A stretch of 64,000 nucleotides of DNA from Aquimarina spongiae (GCF_900141785.1 NZ_FQYP01000007.1:248001-312000); one strand, 5' to 3'. Shown: positions 55,006 through 63,770, numbered from the stretch's first letter. Numbers and translations are program-made. Notes: generated by a model from the sequence alone, not told the origin.

Positions 55006-56544
55006 GTGAACAAAGAATTGATCATTAGATCTGGTTCCTCTACAGATTTTGCCTTATTAAAGGATGGAAAACTCATTGAATTACACAAGGAAGAAGATGA
55101 CAGTAATTTCTCGGTTGGTGATATTTTTATAGCCAAAATCCGAAAATCTGTCCCTGGGTTAAATGCGGCATTTGTGAATGTCGGATATGAAAAAGATGCT
55201 TTCCTGCATTATCACGACCTGGGTCCTCAAGTATCTTCTTTACTTAAATTCATTAAACGTGTAAGCACAGGTAAATTAAAAAACTATTCTCTGAAGGATT
55301 TTCCTTTTGAGAACGATATTGATAAGCACGGTATTATTACCAATGTGCTTAAATCAAATCAGTCGCTATTAGTACAAATAGTAAAAGAACCTATATCTAC
55401 CAAAGGCCCAAGAATAAGCTCTGAGCTTTCTATAGCCGGAAGATATATAGTCTTAGTTCCTTTTTCAAACCGGATCTCTATTTCGCAGAAAATAGAATCT
55501 TCAGAAGAAAAAGAACGCTTAAAGAGGCTTGTAAAGAGCATTAAGCCCAAAGGTTTTGGTATTATTGTTCGTACTGTAGCAGAAGGCAAGAAAGTAGCAG
55601 AACTAGATAAAGATTTGCAAAATCTGATGGACCGCTGGAAAGCAATGTGTAAAAAATTATACAAAGCACACCATCCATCAAAAGTATTGGGTGAAATGAA
55701 CAGAGCATCCTCGATTTTGAGAGATGTATTCAATGATACCTTTACTTCGATAGTTGTAGATGACGAAGAGCTCTACAATCGAATAAAAGAGTATCTGCAA
55801 GAAATTGCGCCCAAAAAAGAATCAATTGTTAAACTTCATAATGCAAGAGTACCTATTTTTGAAAAATACGGTATCGAAAGACAGATAAAAACTAGTTTTG
55901 GCAAAACTGTATCGATGAGCAAAGGAGCTTATTTGGTAATAGAACATACCGAAGCCATGCACGTTATCGATGTGAATAGCGGTAACCGATCAAATAAGGC
56001 CAAAAATCAAGAAGACACTGCTCTCGAAGTTAATCTAATCAGCGCAGCCGAAGTTGCACGGCAATTACGCCTTAGAGACATGGGTGGTATTATAGTCGTC
56101 GATTTTATCGACATGAATAATGCCGAAAATCGTAGAACCCTTTTTAATCATCTCCGGGAAGAGATGAAAGATGACAGGGCAAAGCATAAGATTTTACCCC
56201 CTAGTAAATTTGGATTGATTCAAATTACGCGACAACGCGTACGACCAGAAATGAACATTAAAACCCGCGAGGTAGATCCTAGCGGTATCAATGGCGAAAT
56301 TGAGGCGCCAATTGTTCTAGTAGATAAAATAAAGGTCGAATTAGAAAAATTAATTAAAAAAGAGCATAAAAAGATTACGCTGAGTGCGCATCCTTTTATT
56401 GCCGCTTTTTTAACAAAAGGATTTCCATCTACCCGTTCTAAATGGCTTTTTGACCATAAAAGATGGGTTAAGATTGTACCTAGAGACGCTTACACGTATT
56501 TAGAATATCATTTTCACGATAAAAATGGTGATGTGATAAAATAA
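55006..56544 (+). CDS. rng: ribonuclease E/G
   Basis: A 512-residue endoribonuclease of the RNase E/G type. Residues 36-125 hold an S1 domain (VGDIFIAKIRKSVPGLNAAF). The catalytic metal Asp residues are in HVIDVNSGN near residue 324 and IIVVDFIDMNN near residue 366, and QITRQRVRPEM follows. The Zn-link CPxC motif, which bridges protomers in E. coli RNase E and RNase G, is absent from the segment after RPEM. The start is GTG 55006. Leader hairpins suggest autoregulation. Flavobacteria usually carry this short form without a long C-terminal scaffold. Confidence 0.93.
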   Translation: MNKELIIRSGSSTDFALLKDGKLIELHKEEDDSNFSVGDIFIAKIRKSVPGLNAAFVNVGYEKDAFLHYHDLGPQVSSLLKFIKRVSTGKLKNYSLKDFPFENDIDKHGIITNVLKSNQSLLVQIVKEPISTKGPRISSELSIAGRYIVLVPFSNRISISQKIESSEEKERLKRLVKSIKPKGFGIIVRTVAEGKKVAELDKDLQNLMDRWKAMCKKLYKAHHPSKVLGEMNRASSILRDVFNDTFTSIVVDDEELYNRIKEYLQEIAPKKESIVKLHNARVPIFEKYGIERQIKTSFGKTVSMSKGAYLVIEHTEAMHVIDVNSGNRSNKAKNQEDTALEVNLISAAEVARQLRLRDMGGIIVVDFIDMNNAENRRTLFNHLREEMKDDRAKHKILPPSKFGLIQITRQRVRPEMNIKTREVDPSGINGEIEAPIVLVDKIKVELEKLIKKEHKKITLSAHPFIAAFLTKGFPSTRSKWLFDHKRWVKIVPRDAYTYLEYHFHDKNGDVIK

Positions 56545-56547
56545 CAG

Positions 56548-56579
56548 AAACCCAGTTCATACACGAACTGGGTTTTTTG
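56548..56579 (+). terminator. RNase E/G terminator
   Basis: AAACCCAGTTC (56548-56558) pairs with GAACTGGGTTT (56565-56575), followed by T residues. Confidence 0.85.
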
Positions 56580-56601
56580 TTTATTACTAATTTTGAATCT
56601 A

Positions 56602-58761
56602 TCAGCTTTTTATTTGATAATCAGGATGTCCAGTTTGCCACAGAGCGAAAGATAAAATGGTGGCGAATCTCTCAAATTCCTTTCGTTTTGTGTCATCTAT
56701 CCCATGTCCTGCTTCAGCATCGATCAATAACAAATTATGAGTGTTTTTTGAGGTATTTGCAGCCTTCAATCTTGCCCCAAACTTGATAGAATTCCAAACA
56801 GGAACTCTTGGATCGTTTAACCCAGCAGTTAATAATGTCGAAGGGTACTTTTCTCCTTTATCATTAATATGATGATAAGAATCCATCTCCAACAACCCCT
56901 GAAATTCTTCTGGGTCATTAATATCACCTAGTTCTTTTGCAATATTTGCTCCATTTGCATCTTCCATAGATCTAATTACATTAAGAGCACCAAATTCTAC
57001 AATAGCAGCCTTAAATAAATCAGGGCGTTCGGTTATTGATCTACCAATTAAGATTCCTCCGGCACTCCCACTCCAAATAGCCATTTTTTCTGGAGAGGTA
57101 AATTTATTTTCTATTAAAAATTCTGCGCAAGAAATAAAATCTTTCCAAGTATTAGGTTTGGTTATCTTATACCCTCCTTTATGCCATGCATCACCCTTTT
57201 CTCCTCCTCCTCGTATGTGAGCAATAGCATAAATACCTCCTTCCATTACCCATAATAATCTTCTTAAAGAGAAAGAAGGTTCCATAGAAATTCCGAAAGC
57301 ACCATATCCATCCATCATTACAATGTTCTTCCCGTCTTTTTTTAATCCTTTGTTATAAATTAATGATAAAGGAATTTTTTTACCATCATGTGCAGTTACT
57401 TCAATTTCCTCTACGATAATATTCTTGATTTTTTGATTCTCAAAAGGAACATTTACAGAGTTATCCTTGAGAACACCTTGTTTGTATTCGTAACTCTTAT
57501 TATCCGTTGTCCATCCCTTGGCCGTAATCCATAATTCTGGATCATCATACCCTTTGGACCTTATGCCAATATCTCCATAGGTTTCTGGAAGTTCTATTTC
57601 TCCAAAACCATTTCCTTCTTGCTTATACAAACTAGCTTTTACACCGTTCTTATTGGTAACAAAATACAATCCGTCATTGGTGATAGCAAAATCAGTGATT
57701 ACTTTATCCTCAAACTCATTAACCAGGACTACAGGATTCTCAAAATCTGGGTTTGAAATTGATGTTTTACAAATTTTGAAATTAGGAGCATCTTTGGATG
57801 TTCTATATATTAAAGAATCTCCTTTTACAAAGAATATTTTAATTTGATCTGTTTTTTTGAACAGTGGAACCCAACTTTTCTCCCCTACATCTGATATAAG
57901 TTGGTAATATGAATCATAATAATCCAACCCCCCAGAAACTTTCCCAATCAGGTATTTGCTTTTCGAATTTTCTAAAGTTACTATTGGAAAATCTTCCTCA
58001 TTAATATCCAGATCTTTATTATTCTCTTTTGAAAAAATAGTTTTTATCTCAAAAGAAGGATTAGTAATATCAAACAATACAGATTTGGTGTTTTTTAGAA
58101 AACCTTCTTTATTTTGATCTACTACCGGGTGATGTAAATAAATAAACTGAAAATTATTTGGCAACCATTTTATCCCTCCAACCGAAGGCCAGGTATTTGT
58201 AATGGATCTTTGATATTGTTTCCCAGTATTTACGTCCAAAATGATCAATTCTGAGATTTCCTTACCTTTTTCAGTAAGGCTAACAACAATCTTTGAACCA
58301 TCCCAATTAGGAGCAATGTAATTGATTAGAAATTCGGTGTTGGAGGTGTTTTTAAAATTCTTTGGATCGTACAAAAGTATTTCGTCGTCACTAAAAGAGG
58401 CTTTATAATAAAGTTTAGAAACATTTTCATTTGACATTCGTTTCAAATAAAAATGTTTGCCATTCTCGGTGATGCGACGTCTGGAAATTTTGAATTTTTT
58501 ATTAGCATCATATTCTATCTGTTTATCAATTAGAAAATTCAGCTTTTCTATTCTTTTCAATATACTTTTGGAGCTTTCGTTTTCTCTTTCGATCCAACTC
58601 TTAATCTCTAGATCCTCCAGATTTTCAGCATAACTGTAAGGGTCCTTTATTTTATGACCATGATAACTATTAGTAACTACTCTTGGTTGAAGCATATTGT
58701 CCTTAGAATTTTTGCATCCAACTATCAATAAAAGAAGCAATATGATTTTAATAATACGCAT
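56602..58761 (-). CDS. S9 family prolyl oligopeptidase, lipoprotein
   Basis: A 719-residue serine peptidase. The N-terminus MRIIKIILLLLLIVGC is a lipoprotein signal (Cys-16 anchor). Residues about 40-440 form the seven-bladed propeller, and the C-terminal alpha/beta hydrolase domain has the nucleophile Ser-566 in WSGSAGGILIGRS, an Asp in AGLNDPRVPVWNS and a His in AEAGHGIDD. It cuts peptides after proline, here probably in the periplasm or outside. It is 37 bp downstream of the lanthipeptide-type precursor on the same strand and very likely co-transcribed, so it may process or degrade that peptide. A start 6 codons earlier (58779) is also possible. Confidence 0.9.
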   Translation of the reverse strand: MRIIKIILLLLLIVGCKNSKDNMLQPRVVTNSYHGHKIKDPYSYAENLEDLEIKSWIERENESSKSILKRIEKLNFLIDKQIEYDANKKFKISRRRITENGKHFYLKRMSNENVSKLYYKASFSDDEILLYDPKNFKNTSNTEFLINYIAPNWDGSKIVVSLTEKGKEISELIILDVNTGKQYQRSITNTWPSVGGIKWLPNNFQFIYLHHPVVDQNKEGFLKNTKSVLFDITNPSFEIKTIFSKENNKDLDINEEDFPIVTLENSKSKYLIGKVSGGLDYYDSYYQLISDVGEKSWVPLFKKTDQIKIFFVKGDSLIYRTSKDAPNFKICKTSISNPDFENPVVLVNEFEDKVITDFAITNDGLYFVTNKNGVKASLYKQEGNGFGEIELPETYGDIGIRSKGYDDPELWITAKGWTTDNKSYEYKQGVLKDNSVNVPFENQKIKNIIVEEIEVTAHDGKKIPLSLIYNKGLKKDGKNIVMMDGYGAFGISMEPSFSLRRLLWVMEGGIYAIAHIRGGGEKGDAWHKGGYKITKPNTWKDFISCAEFLIENKFTSPEKMAIWSGSAGGILIGRSITERPDLFKAAIVEFGALNVIRSMEDANGANIAKELGDINDPEEFQGLLEMDSYHHINDKGEKYPSTLLTAGLNDPRVPVWNSIKFGARLKAANTSKNTHNLLLIDAEAGHGIDDTKRKEFERFATILSFALWQTGHPDYQIKS

Positions 58762-58798
58762 ATAAAATATCGAACCCATAATTATGACGACTTACGAA

Positions 58799-58987
58799 TT
58801 ACTTAATAATTGATACTGGGTTACCTAAAGTCTTTGTCCAAGTAATTGAAATACCACTACCATCATCATCATCGCCTCCATTTGTATCATCTCCGTTATT
58901 TCCACCTTTTATAGCATTAAGATTATCTAATCTTGAGATTTGTAATTTTTTTAGACTCAGCTTGTTTTGGATGAATGTTTTTTTCAT
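58799..58987 (-). CDS. lanthipeptide-type (RiPP) precursor peptide
   Basis: A 62-residue precursor. Residues 8-29 are a leader of the Bacteroidota class I lanthipeptide kind, with LSLKKLQISRLDNLNAIKGG ending in Gly-28-Gly-29. The 33-residue core has seven Ser/Thr (Thr-35, Ser-44, Ser-47, Thr-49, Thr-51, Thr-53, Ser-59), an acidic GDDDDGSG stretch, one Trp and one Pro, but no cysteine anywhere, so lanthionine rings cannot form within this peptide. It is preceded by a tandem operator (59069-59108) also found before the LanB gene, and followed by a prolyl oligopeptidase. Short length and leader make a real precursor likely. Confidence 0.82.
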   Translation of the reverse strand: MKKTFIQNKLSLKKLQISRLDNLNAIKGGNNGDDTNGGDDDDGSGISITWTKTLGNPVSIIK

Positions 58988-59018
58988 GACTTAAAATTTA
59001 ATTCGATTAATACTGATT

Positions 59019-59026
59019 CAAAAGTA
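59019..59026 (-). promoter_or_regulatory. -7 element of the precursor gene
   Basis: The reverse-strand TACTTTTG matches TAnnTTTG, 32 bp upstream of the precursor ATG. No TTG stands 17-23 bp upstream, so this promoter probably needs an activator. Confidence 0.45.
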
Positions 59027-59068
59027 TAGATTAACTCCAAAAAAAGATCTGATTTACATGGCCCAGAT

Positions 59069-59108
59069 GTCTGTTTTCATGAATTCCGAGTCTGTTTTCA
59101 AGGAAAAC
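59069..59108 (-). promoter_or_regulatory. tandem operator upstream of the precursor gene
   Basis: On the reverse strand the unit (T/G)nnTTC/C-(T/A)TGAAAACAGAC occurs twice, with ACAGAC at 59090-59095 and 59069-59074 (period 21 bp). The downstream copy reads GAATTCATGAAAACAGAC, close to the unit GAATTCTTGGAATACAGAC repeated upstream of LanB. Both arrays point in the direction of transcription. Confidence 0.75.
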
Positions 59109-59163
59109 GAAACGTAAACTTCTGTTTATCAGTAGTTTTTGTTCTCGTAGAATTTGATCGCCA

Positions 59164-60906
59164 TTACTTGTTTTTCACTTTTTTCTCTAATTGTTTCAGA
59201 AAAAAAGAAGGGTAAATACCTGTTCTTTTATGAAAGGATTTGGAAAATGCCTCGGTAGTGTTAAATCCAATCTCATTGGCGATAGCTTTGATAGTATATT
59301 TTCTGAACTTAGAATCCGACTTAAGCTTCTCTACAACAAAATCAATTCTTAGATCATTGACATAATTACTGAAGCTCTTATTTTTATAACTATTAATGAT
59401 TTTTGATAGGTACTTAGAATTTGTCTTGAGTTCCTTTGATAACATACTTACAGTAAGATTGGGTTCCAAAAATTTCTCCTTCTCTTCAAAAGAGCCAAGT
59501 TTTCTCAAAATATCCTCTACAATAACATCTGATATTCCAATATCCTGAGGCTGCTTATTTTCGTATTTCTCAACAGTTGAGGGCCCTTTCTCTTGTTTTT
59601 CAAATAGTTCCTGAAATCTTGTTTGATAGATTTTTTTCTTCTTATTGTTTTTAACCAAGAAAAATATGACCAGAAATAATAGCGAGGATAAAACTATAAT
59701 AACTATTATTCTATTTTTTTTATTCTTTTCCAAAGAATCAATTATCTCCTGTTTCTCACGAATTAAGTTTGGCGTAGAATACTCTTCATTAATCTTTTTA
59801 TACAATTGCTTAAAATCCTTATTGAGTATATTATCGAATTTTAATAACCTATCTATATAATACAATTGTTTTTCAGTATCTCCTTTTTCTCTATAGCTTT
59901 TAATCAATAATTCATACGCCGGTCGTAAATCGGCAAAGAAATTTTCTTTTTCGAAAGTAACAGAATCTACAGTTTTTAAATATTCTATAGATTCATCTAT
60001 TTTACCTAATTCATAATAGGTTTTACCCAAATACAAATCTGCAACCGTTAGTATAACGTCATTCAATTCATTCTTCCTGTCCTTATATATATGTTTTAAT
60101 TTGGAAATACTATCCAGGGAAGTTTGATATTCCTCTCTATAAAAGTGAGTCATTCCCGAAGACAATAAGAAATTTCCATACAATACACTGTCTCCAAGCT
60201 TAAGAGATAATGCTATACCTTTTTTATTTTCATAATATGCAGAATCATAAATTTGATTGTTATTATAAGAATCGCCCAGAGCAAATATGGATTTTAAATA
60301 ATCATATTTGTTCTCTGGATTTGCATCAAATTTCTTTTTGTAGTAATCTTTTATAGTCTTGAAAATCTCTAAGTTTTCATTGTATTCTCCTAAGTTGTTT
60401 TTCAACAAAGCAATAAAATACTTTATTCGATATTGTTGATCAATATTATTGCTTTTATTGGCATAAAGATTGGCCTTTACCAGTTCTTCCATAGACTCCT
60501 TGTACCTTCCATTTGCTCCAAGTCTATTTGCTTTGAACAAAAATGCTTTTGCAGGATATTCGAAATCTTCTTTGTTAACTGTGATATCAATTATACTATC
60601 TGCATAAGAAAGGGAGGTAAGGTGTGGAACTATTTGCGCAATCATGTAGTATCCATCTGCCTGCTTAATTACATCATTATCTAATTTTGCTTTCTTTAAA
60701 AAGGCTTCTGCATATTTTTTTGACAATATGGAGTCTGCAAAATACTTGTCATATTGTAAATTTAATTCACTGTAATCCTTTTTATGTAAAGAATCAGTAT
60801 CCGATTCGACGGTAACCTGAGCTTTAATTTCATAAATCCCAACCAAAAAAAACAAAACAAAAGCCGTGCAAACATTTATTTTGGTTGAATAGTATTTCTT
60901 TCTCAT
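59164..60906 (-). CDS. membrane-bound TPR-AraC family transcriptional regulator
   Basis: A 580-residue one-component regulator. A signal peptide or first helix (residues 10-28) precedes tetratricopeptide-like repeats (about 40-370), one membrane helix (399-418, RIIVIIVLSSLLFLVIFFLV) and a cytoplasmic AraC-type double helix-turn-helix (about 480-575: LTVSMLSKELKTNSKYLSKI and IANEIGFNTTEAFSKSFHKR). The TPR part would lie in the periplasm and sense a signal, possibly the peptide. It sits between the precursor and LanB genes, each of which has a direct-repeat operator fitting an AraC-type dimer. Confidence 0.88.
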   Translation of the reverse strand: MRKKYYSTKINVCTAFVLFFLVGIYEIKAQVTVESDTDSLHKKDYSELNLQYDKYFADSILSKKYAEAFLKKAKLDNDVIKQADGYYMIAQIVPHLTSLSYADSIIDITVNKEDFEYPAKAFLFKANRLGANGRYKESMEELVKANLYANKSNNIDQQYRIKYFIALLKNNLGEYNENLEIFKTIKDYYKKKFDANPENKYDYLKSIFALGDSYNNNQIYDSAYYENKKGIALSLKLGDSVLYGNFLLSSGMTHFYREEYQTSLDSISKLKHIYKDRKNELNDVILTVADLYLGKTYYELGKIDESIEYLKTVDSVTFEKENFFADLRPAYELLIKSYREKGDTEKQLYYIDRLLKFDNILNKDFKQLYKKINEEYSTPNLIREKQEIIDSLEKNKKNRIIVIIVLSSLLFLVIFFLVKNNKKKKIYQTRFQELFEKQEKGPSTVEKYENKQPQDIGISDVIVEDILRKLGSFEEKEKFLEPNLTVSMLSKELKTNSKYLSKIINSYKNKSFSNYVNDLRIDFVVEKLKSDSKFRKYTIKAIANEIGFNTTEAFSKSFHKRTGIYPSFFLKQLEKKVKNK

Positions 60907-60920
60907 TAAACAGTAGATTT

Positions 60921-60933
60921 TATTCCAAGAGTC
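60921..60933 (-). promoter_or_regulatory. possible single half-site at the regulator's own promoter
   Basis: On the reverse strand GACTCTTGGAATA contains TCTTGGAATA, a 10-bp exact match to the operator repeat upstream of LanB. It lies 15-27 bp upstream of the regulator start and just downstream of a weak -7 (TATGTTTA, 60938-60945). It would fit autorepression; one 10-bp match could be chance. Confidence 0.3.
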
Positions 60934-60945
60934 TTTTTAAACATA

Positions 60946-61340
60946 ATAACTCATGGACCTCGTATTGTTAAGGAACAAAAGTTGATAAACAATTAAACAT
61001 AGTATGCTATTACATTTTTCTAATAAGTACTTTTTTCCTGCTTAAATGTTGCTAAGCGTAACGTATATAGAAATACATTTTTAGTTTCAGGTGTATACAT
61101 ATCTCCAACTAAACTGTTAAAGCTAATAATACTCCTGACGAATTCACTTCAGAATTTCAAAGGTAGGTTGGGGTAGAATACTATCAAAAAGATATCCTAA
61201 AATTTTAGATTCAAAGCCTAATCATCCATTTTATATCCAATTAATAGGATATAAAGATACCATTTTCTCTTTTAGTTTCCATTTTATTCTCTGCATATCA
61301 CAATTATCTCAAAATCAGTATTTTAAAATCATTTATTGAA
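60946..61340. other. intergenic region without recognised gene
   Basis: No ORF of more than about 30 codons with a plausible start, no RNA structure and no repeat was recognised in this part of the 683-bp gap between the regulator and LanB. A second precursor gene was looked for on both strands and not seen. Confidence 0.5.
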
Positions 61341-61386
61341 GTCTGAATTCTTGGAATACAGACTCTGAATTCTTGGAATACAGACT
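61341..61386 (+). promoter_or_regulatory. tandem operator upstream of the LanB gene
   Basis: Two perfect tandem copies of a 22-bp unit (61343-61364 and 61365-61386), each containing GAATTCTTGGAATACAGAC. The first copy with the preceding GT is also an imperfect dyad (GTCTG-A-ATTC-TTG-GAAT-A-CAGAC). It ends 9 bp before the -33 TTG of the LanB promoter, the usual position for an activator touching RNA polymerase. The related array at 59069-59108 precedes the precursor gene. Confidence 0.8.
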
Positions 61387-61394
61387 TTCTTCAC

Positions 61395-61426
61395 TTGTTT
61401 TCACCCTTTTTCTCGATCTATATTTG
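61395..61426 (+). promoter_or_regulatory. promoter of the LanB operon
   Basis: TTG (61395-61397), a 21-bp spacer and TATATTTG (61419-61426) match the Bacteroidota consensus. The LanB leader would be about 155 nt long. Confidence 0.7.
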
Positions 61427-61465
61427 AACCAACAATAACGCAAAAAGCATTTAAAAAAAAAGAAC

Positions 61466-61549
61466 ATGATAACAGTTGTTATAAATTTTCTTTTAAGGTT
61501 CAATCTAGAAGTAAGCAAAGTCATAAAGATTTATACTGATCTTCTATAA
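61466..61549 (+). CDS. possible 27-residue upstream ORF in the LanB leader
   Basis: ATG 61466 to TAA 61549 encodes MITVVINFLLRFNLEVSKVI followed by KIYTDLL, hydrophobic at its start. It is preceded by an A10 run, the kind of unstructured A-rich site favoured for initiation in Bacteroidota. It lies between the promoter and LanB. It may be a chance ORF; no leader or GG motif is present. Confidence 0.25.
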   Translation: MITVVINFLLRFNLEVSKVIKIYTDLL

Positions 61550-61589
61550 GCAACGAAAAAACAGTTCTAATAAATCACAAATCATCATC

Positions 61590-63770
61590 ATGCGACAAGA
61601 AATGACAGAAACATATACACTAGCGAAAGATTACGTTTTACGAACGCACAATCTTTCTACAAATGAAGTTTCCAGACTGAACGTGAACAGCATAAAAGAA
61701 TTGTGTGCCTCTCCTATTGTTTCTGAAGCGATATTTCTAGCCTCTCCTGAATTACATCAGGAAATGACTAAGTATCTTAAAGGGAAAACGATGAAGAATG
61801 AGGATAAATTAGTTCAATCCTTACTAAAATATCTTTTGCGTATGGGTCATCGTTGTACTCCGTTCGGGTTATTTAGCGGTTGCTCTCTTGGTAAAATTGC
61901 TGAAACAACGAACATTGAACTAGACGCATCTACAGAACATAAAAGATTCACTCGTATTGACATGAGTTACATATGCTCATTGGTTCAACAATTGGAAAAA
62001 ACTCATGAAATACGAAAGGAACTAAAGTACTACCCTAACACAAGTCTTTATCCTGTTGGAAATAAATTGCGCTATATAGAATATAGATATAAAGGGACCA
62101 ACAGAAGACACTATACAGTATCAATTGATAACTCTAAATATATAGACCTTATATTAAAGAAGGCTACCAAAGGAGCAAATATCGAAGAATTGGCACAATT
62201 TATTGTAGAGCCCGATATTTCTATCGACGATGCAAAAACCTTTATCAATCAGTTAATTGATAACCAGATTTTAATAAGCTCTATTTCGCCATCGGTAACC
62301 GGAGAAAACTATCTTCAAATACTAATGGATAAAATACCAGATGAAAATACCAAAAATCGATTACATACGATTGATGAATTACTCAAGAAACTGGATAGTA
62401 ACACTTACGAAAACAACTTCACCTATTACAAGCAATTAACTGATATCCTAGATTCTTTTGAAATTGCTTATAACAAAAAATTCTTGTTTCAAACCGATTT
62501 AACGATTTCTACACAACAAAACACACTATCAGATAAAATAGTAAAGGATATCCATAAAGGTGTTGAGATTCTTAACAAACTTGTTCCGTATCAAGAAGAT
62601 GAAAAATTAACGAAATTCAGACGAAAGTTTTTTGACATGTTTGAAGAAGAACAAGTCCCTCTGTCATTGGCATTGGATGTAGAGACAGGTGTTGGCTACG
62701 GTTTTAATAGCGAGGAAGATTATGATATATCTCCATTAATTAACGATTTAAATTTATCTACCAGCAACCGTATCGCCGATCATAAAAAAATCAAGTGGAC
62801 AAAAACCGATAGCTTCTTAAATAAAAAACTAATGGAGTTAGAAAAAGACGCCATTGAAATGTTGATTACAGACAATGATCTTGATAGTTTCACGGAAAAC
62901 TGGAATAATTTGCCTCTGTCTTTTACTGCTATCATCCATCTACTCAATAATGATAATGACAATCCCTTAATTAATATGTCTTATGTTGGTGGAGCCTCTG
63001 CTACCTATATGTTGGGAAGGTTTACTCAAGCCGATAAAAATATTGAACAATTTCTAAAGAAAATAACACAAAAAGAAAGTGAGGAAAGAGATGTTGTATT
63101 TGCAGAAATTGCCCATCTCCCCGAAAAAAGAACAGGAAATATAATAAACAGAAGTCACTTAAGAACGCATGAAATTCCATACTTAACAAAAAGTACTTTA
63201 CCAAGTGAACAACAAATAGCCATAGATGATATCTGGGTATCTGTAGAGCAAGATAGAATAGTACTGTTTTCTAAAAAGCTCAATAAAGAAGTTATCCCTC
63301 GCATGGCAACAGCTCATAATTTCTCTTATAACTCTTTACCCATTTATCATTTTCTATGTGATATACAAACACAGCATCTACGTGACAATCTGGTGTTTGA
63401 ATGGCGCAACGCAGCTATAAACAGAGATTTTCTACCAAGAATACGCTACAAAAACATCATTATTTCCCTAGCCCAATGGCGGATAGGAAAAAAAGAAATT
63501 CAAAAAATTATACAACTCAATGATTTAACCGAATGGCGAAAAGAAAAGAAGTTACCTCAAAAAATAATGTTAAGTGATGATGATAATGAGTTGGTGATTG
63601 ATCTAGAGCATCCTTTGAGTGTAAAAGCCTTTTTATCAACAATAAAAAACAGACAACAAATTACATTGGTTGAGTATCTGTTTGATGAGAAAAATGCACT
63701 GGTAACGAGACAAGGAAAAGCATTTTGCAATGAGTTGTTTTTTTCATTTGTGAAACAAAATAAGATATGA
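61590..63770 (+). CDS. lantibiotic dehydratase, N-terminal (glutamylation) part of a split LanB
   Basis: A 726-residue protein of the LanB N-terminal family, which uses glutamyl-tRNA to glutamylate Ser/Thr of a precursor as the first step of dehydration. YVLRTHNLSTNEV at residues 15-27, HRCTPFGLFSGCSLG at 87-101 and NRDFLPRIRYKNII at 611-624 are family marks. Full LanB enzymes are near 1000 residues with the elimination domain fused at the C-terminus; here that domain is the next gene, overlapping by 4 bp. ATG 61590 is used, but Met-5 (61602) is equally possible. Confidence 0.9.
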   Translation: MRQEMTETYTLAKDYVLRTHNLSTNEVSRLNVNSIKELCASPIVSEAIFLASPELHQEMTKYLKGKTMKNEDKLVQSLLKYLLRMGHRCTPFGLFSGCSLGKIAETTNIELDASTEHKRFTRIDMSYICSLVQQLEKTHEIRKELKYYPNTSLYPVGNKLRYIEYRYKGTNRRHYTVSIDNSKYIDLILKKATKGANIEELAQFIVEPDISIDDAKTFINQLIDNQILISSISPSVTGENYLQILMDKIPDENTKNRLHTIDELLKKLDSNTYENNFTYYKQLTDILDSFEIAYNKKFLFQTDLTISTQQNTLSDKIVKDIHKGVEILNKLVPYQEDEKLTKFRRKFFDMFEEEQVPLSLALDVETGVGYGFNSEEDYDISPLINDLNLSTSNRIADHKKIKWTKTDSFLNKKLMELEKDAIEMLITDNDLDSFTENWNNLPLSFTAIIHLLNNDNDNPLINMSYVGGASATYMLGRFTQADKNIEQFLKKITQKESEERDVVFAEIAHLPEKRTGNIINRSHLRTHEIPYLTKSTLPSEQQIAIDDIWVSVEQDRIVLFSKKLNKEVIPRMATAHNFSYNSLPIYHFLCDIQTQHLRDNLVFEWRNAAINRDFLPRIRYKNIIISLAQWRIGKKEIQKIIQLNDLTEWRKEKKLPQKIMLSDDDNELVIDLEHPLSVKAFLSTIKNRQQITLVEYLFDEKNALVTRQGKAFCNELFFSFVKQNKI

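Noticed and set aside
61341..61386. The tandem 22-bp repeat as a CRISPR remnant or phage att site
   Set aside because: Only two contiguous copies without spacers, no cas gene or integrase; position next to a promoter and similarity with the 59069 array fit an operator.
61333..61524. Reverse ORF of 63 codons in the LanB upstream region
   Set aside because: It crosses the tandem operator and promoter, has no GG leader or recognised motif, and is opposed to the LanB transcript.
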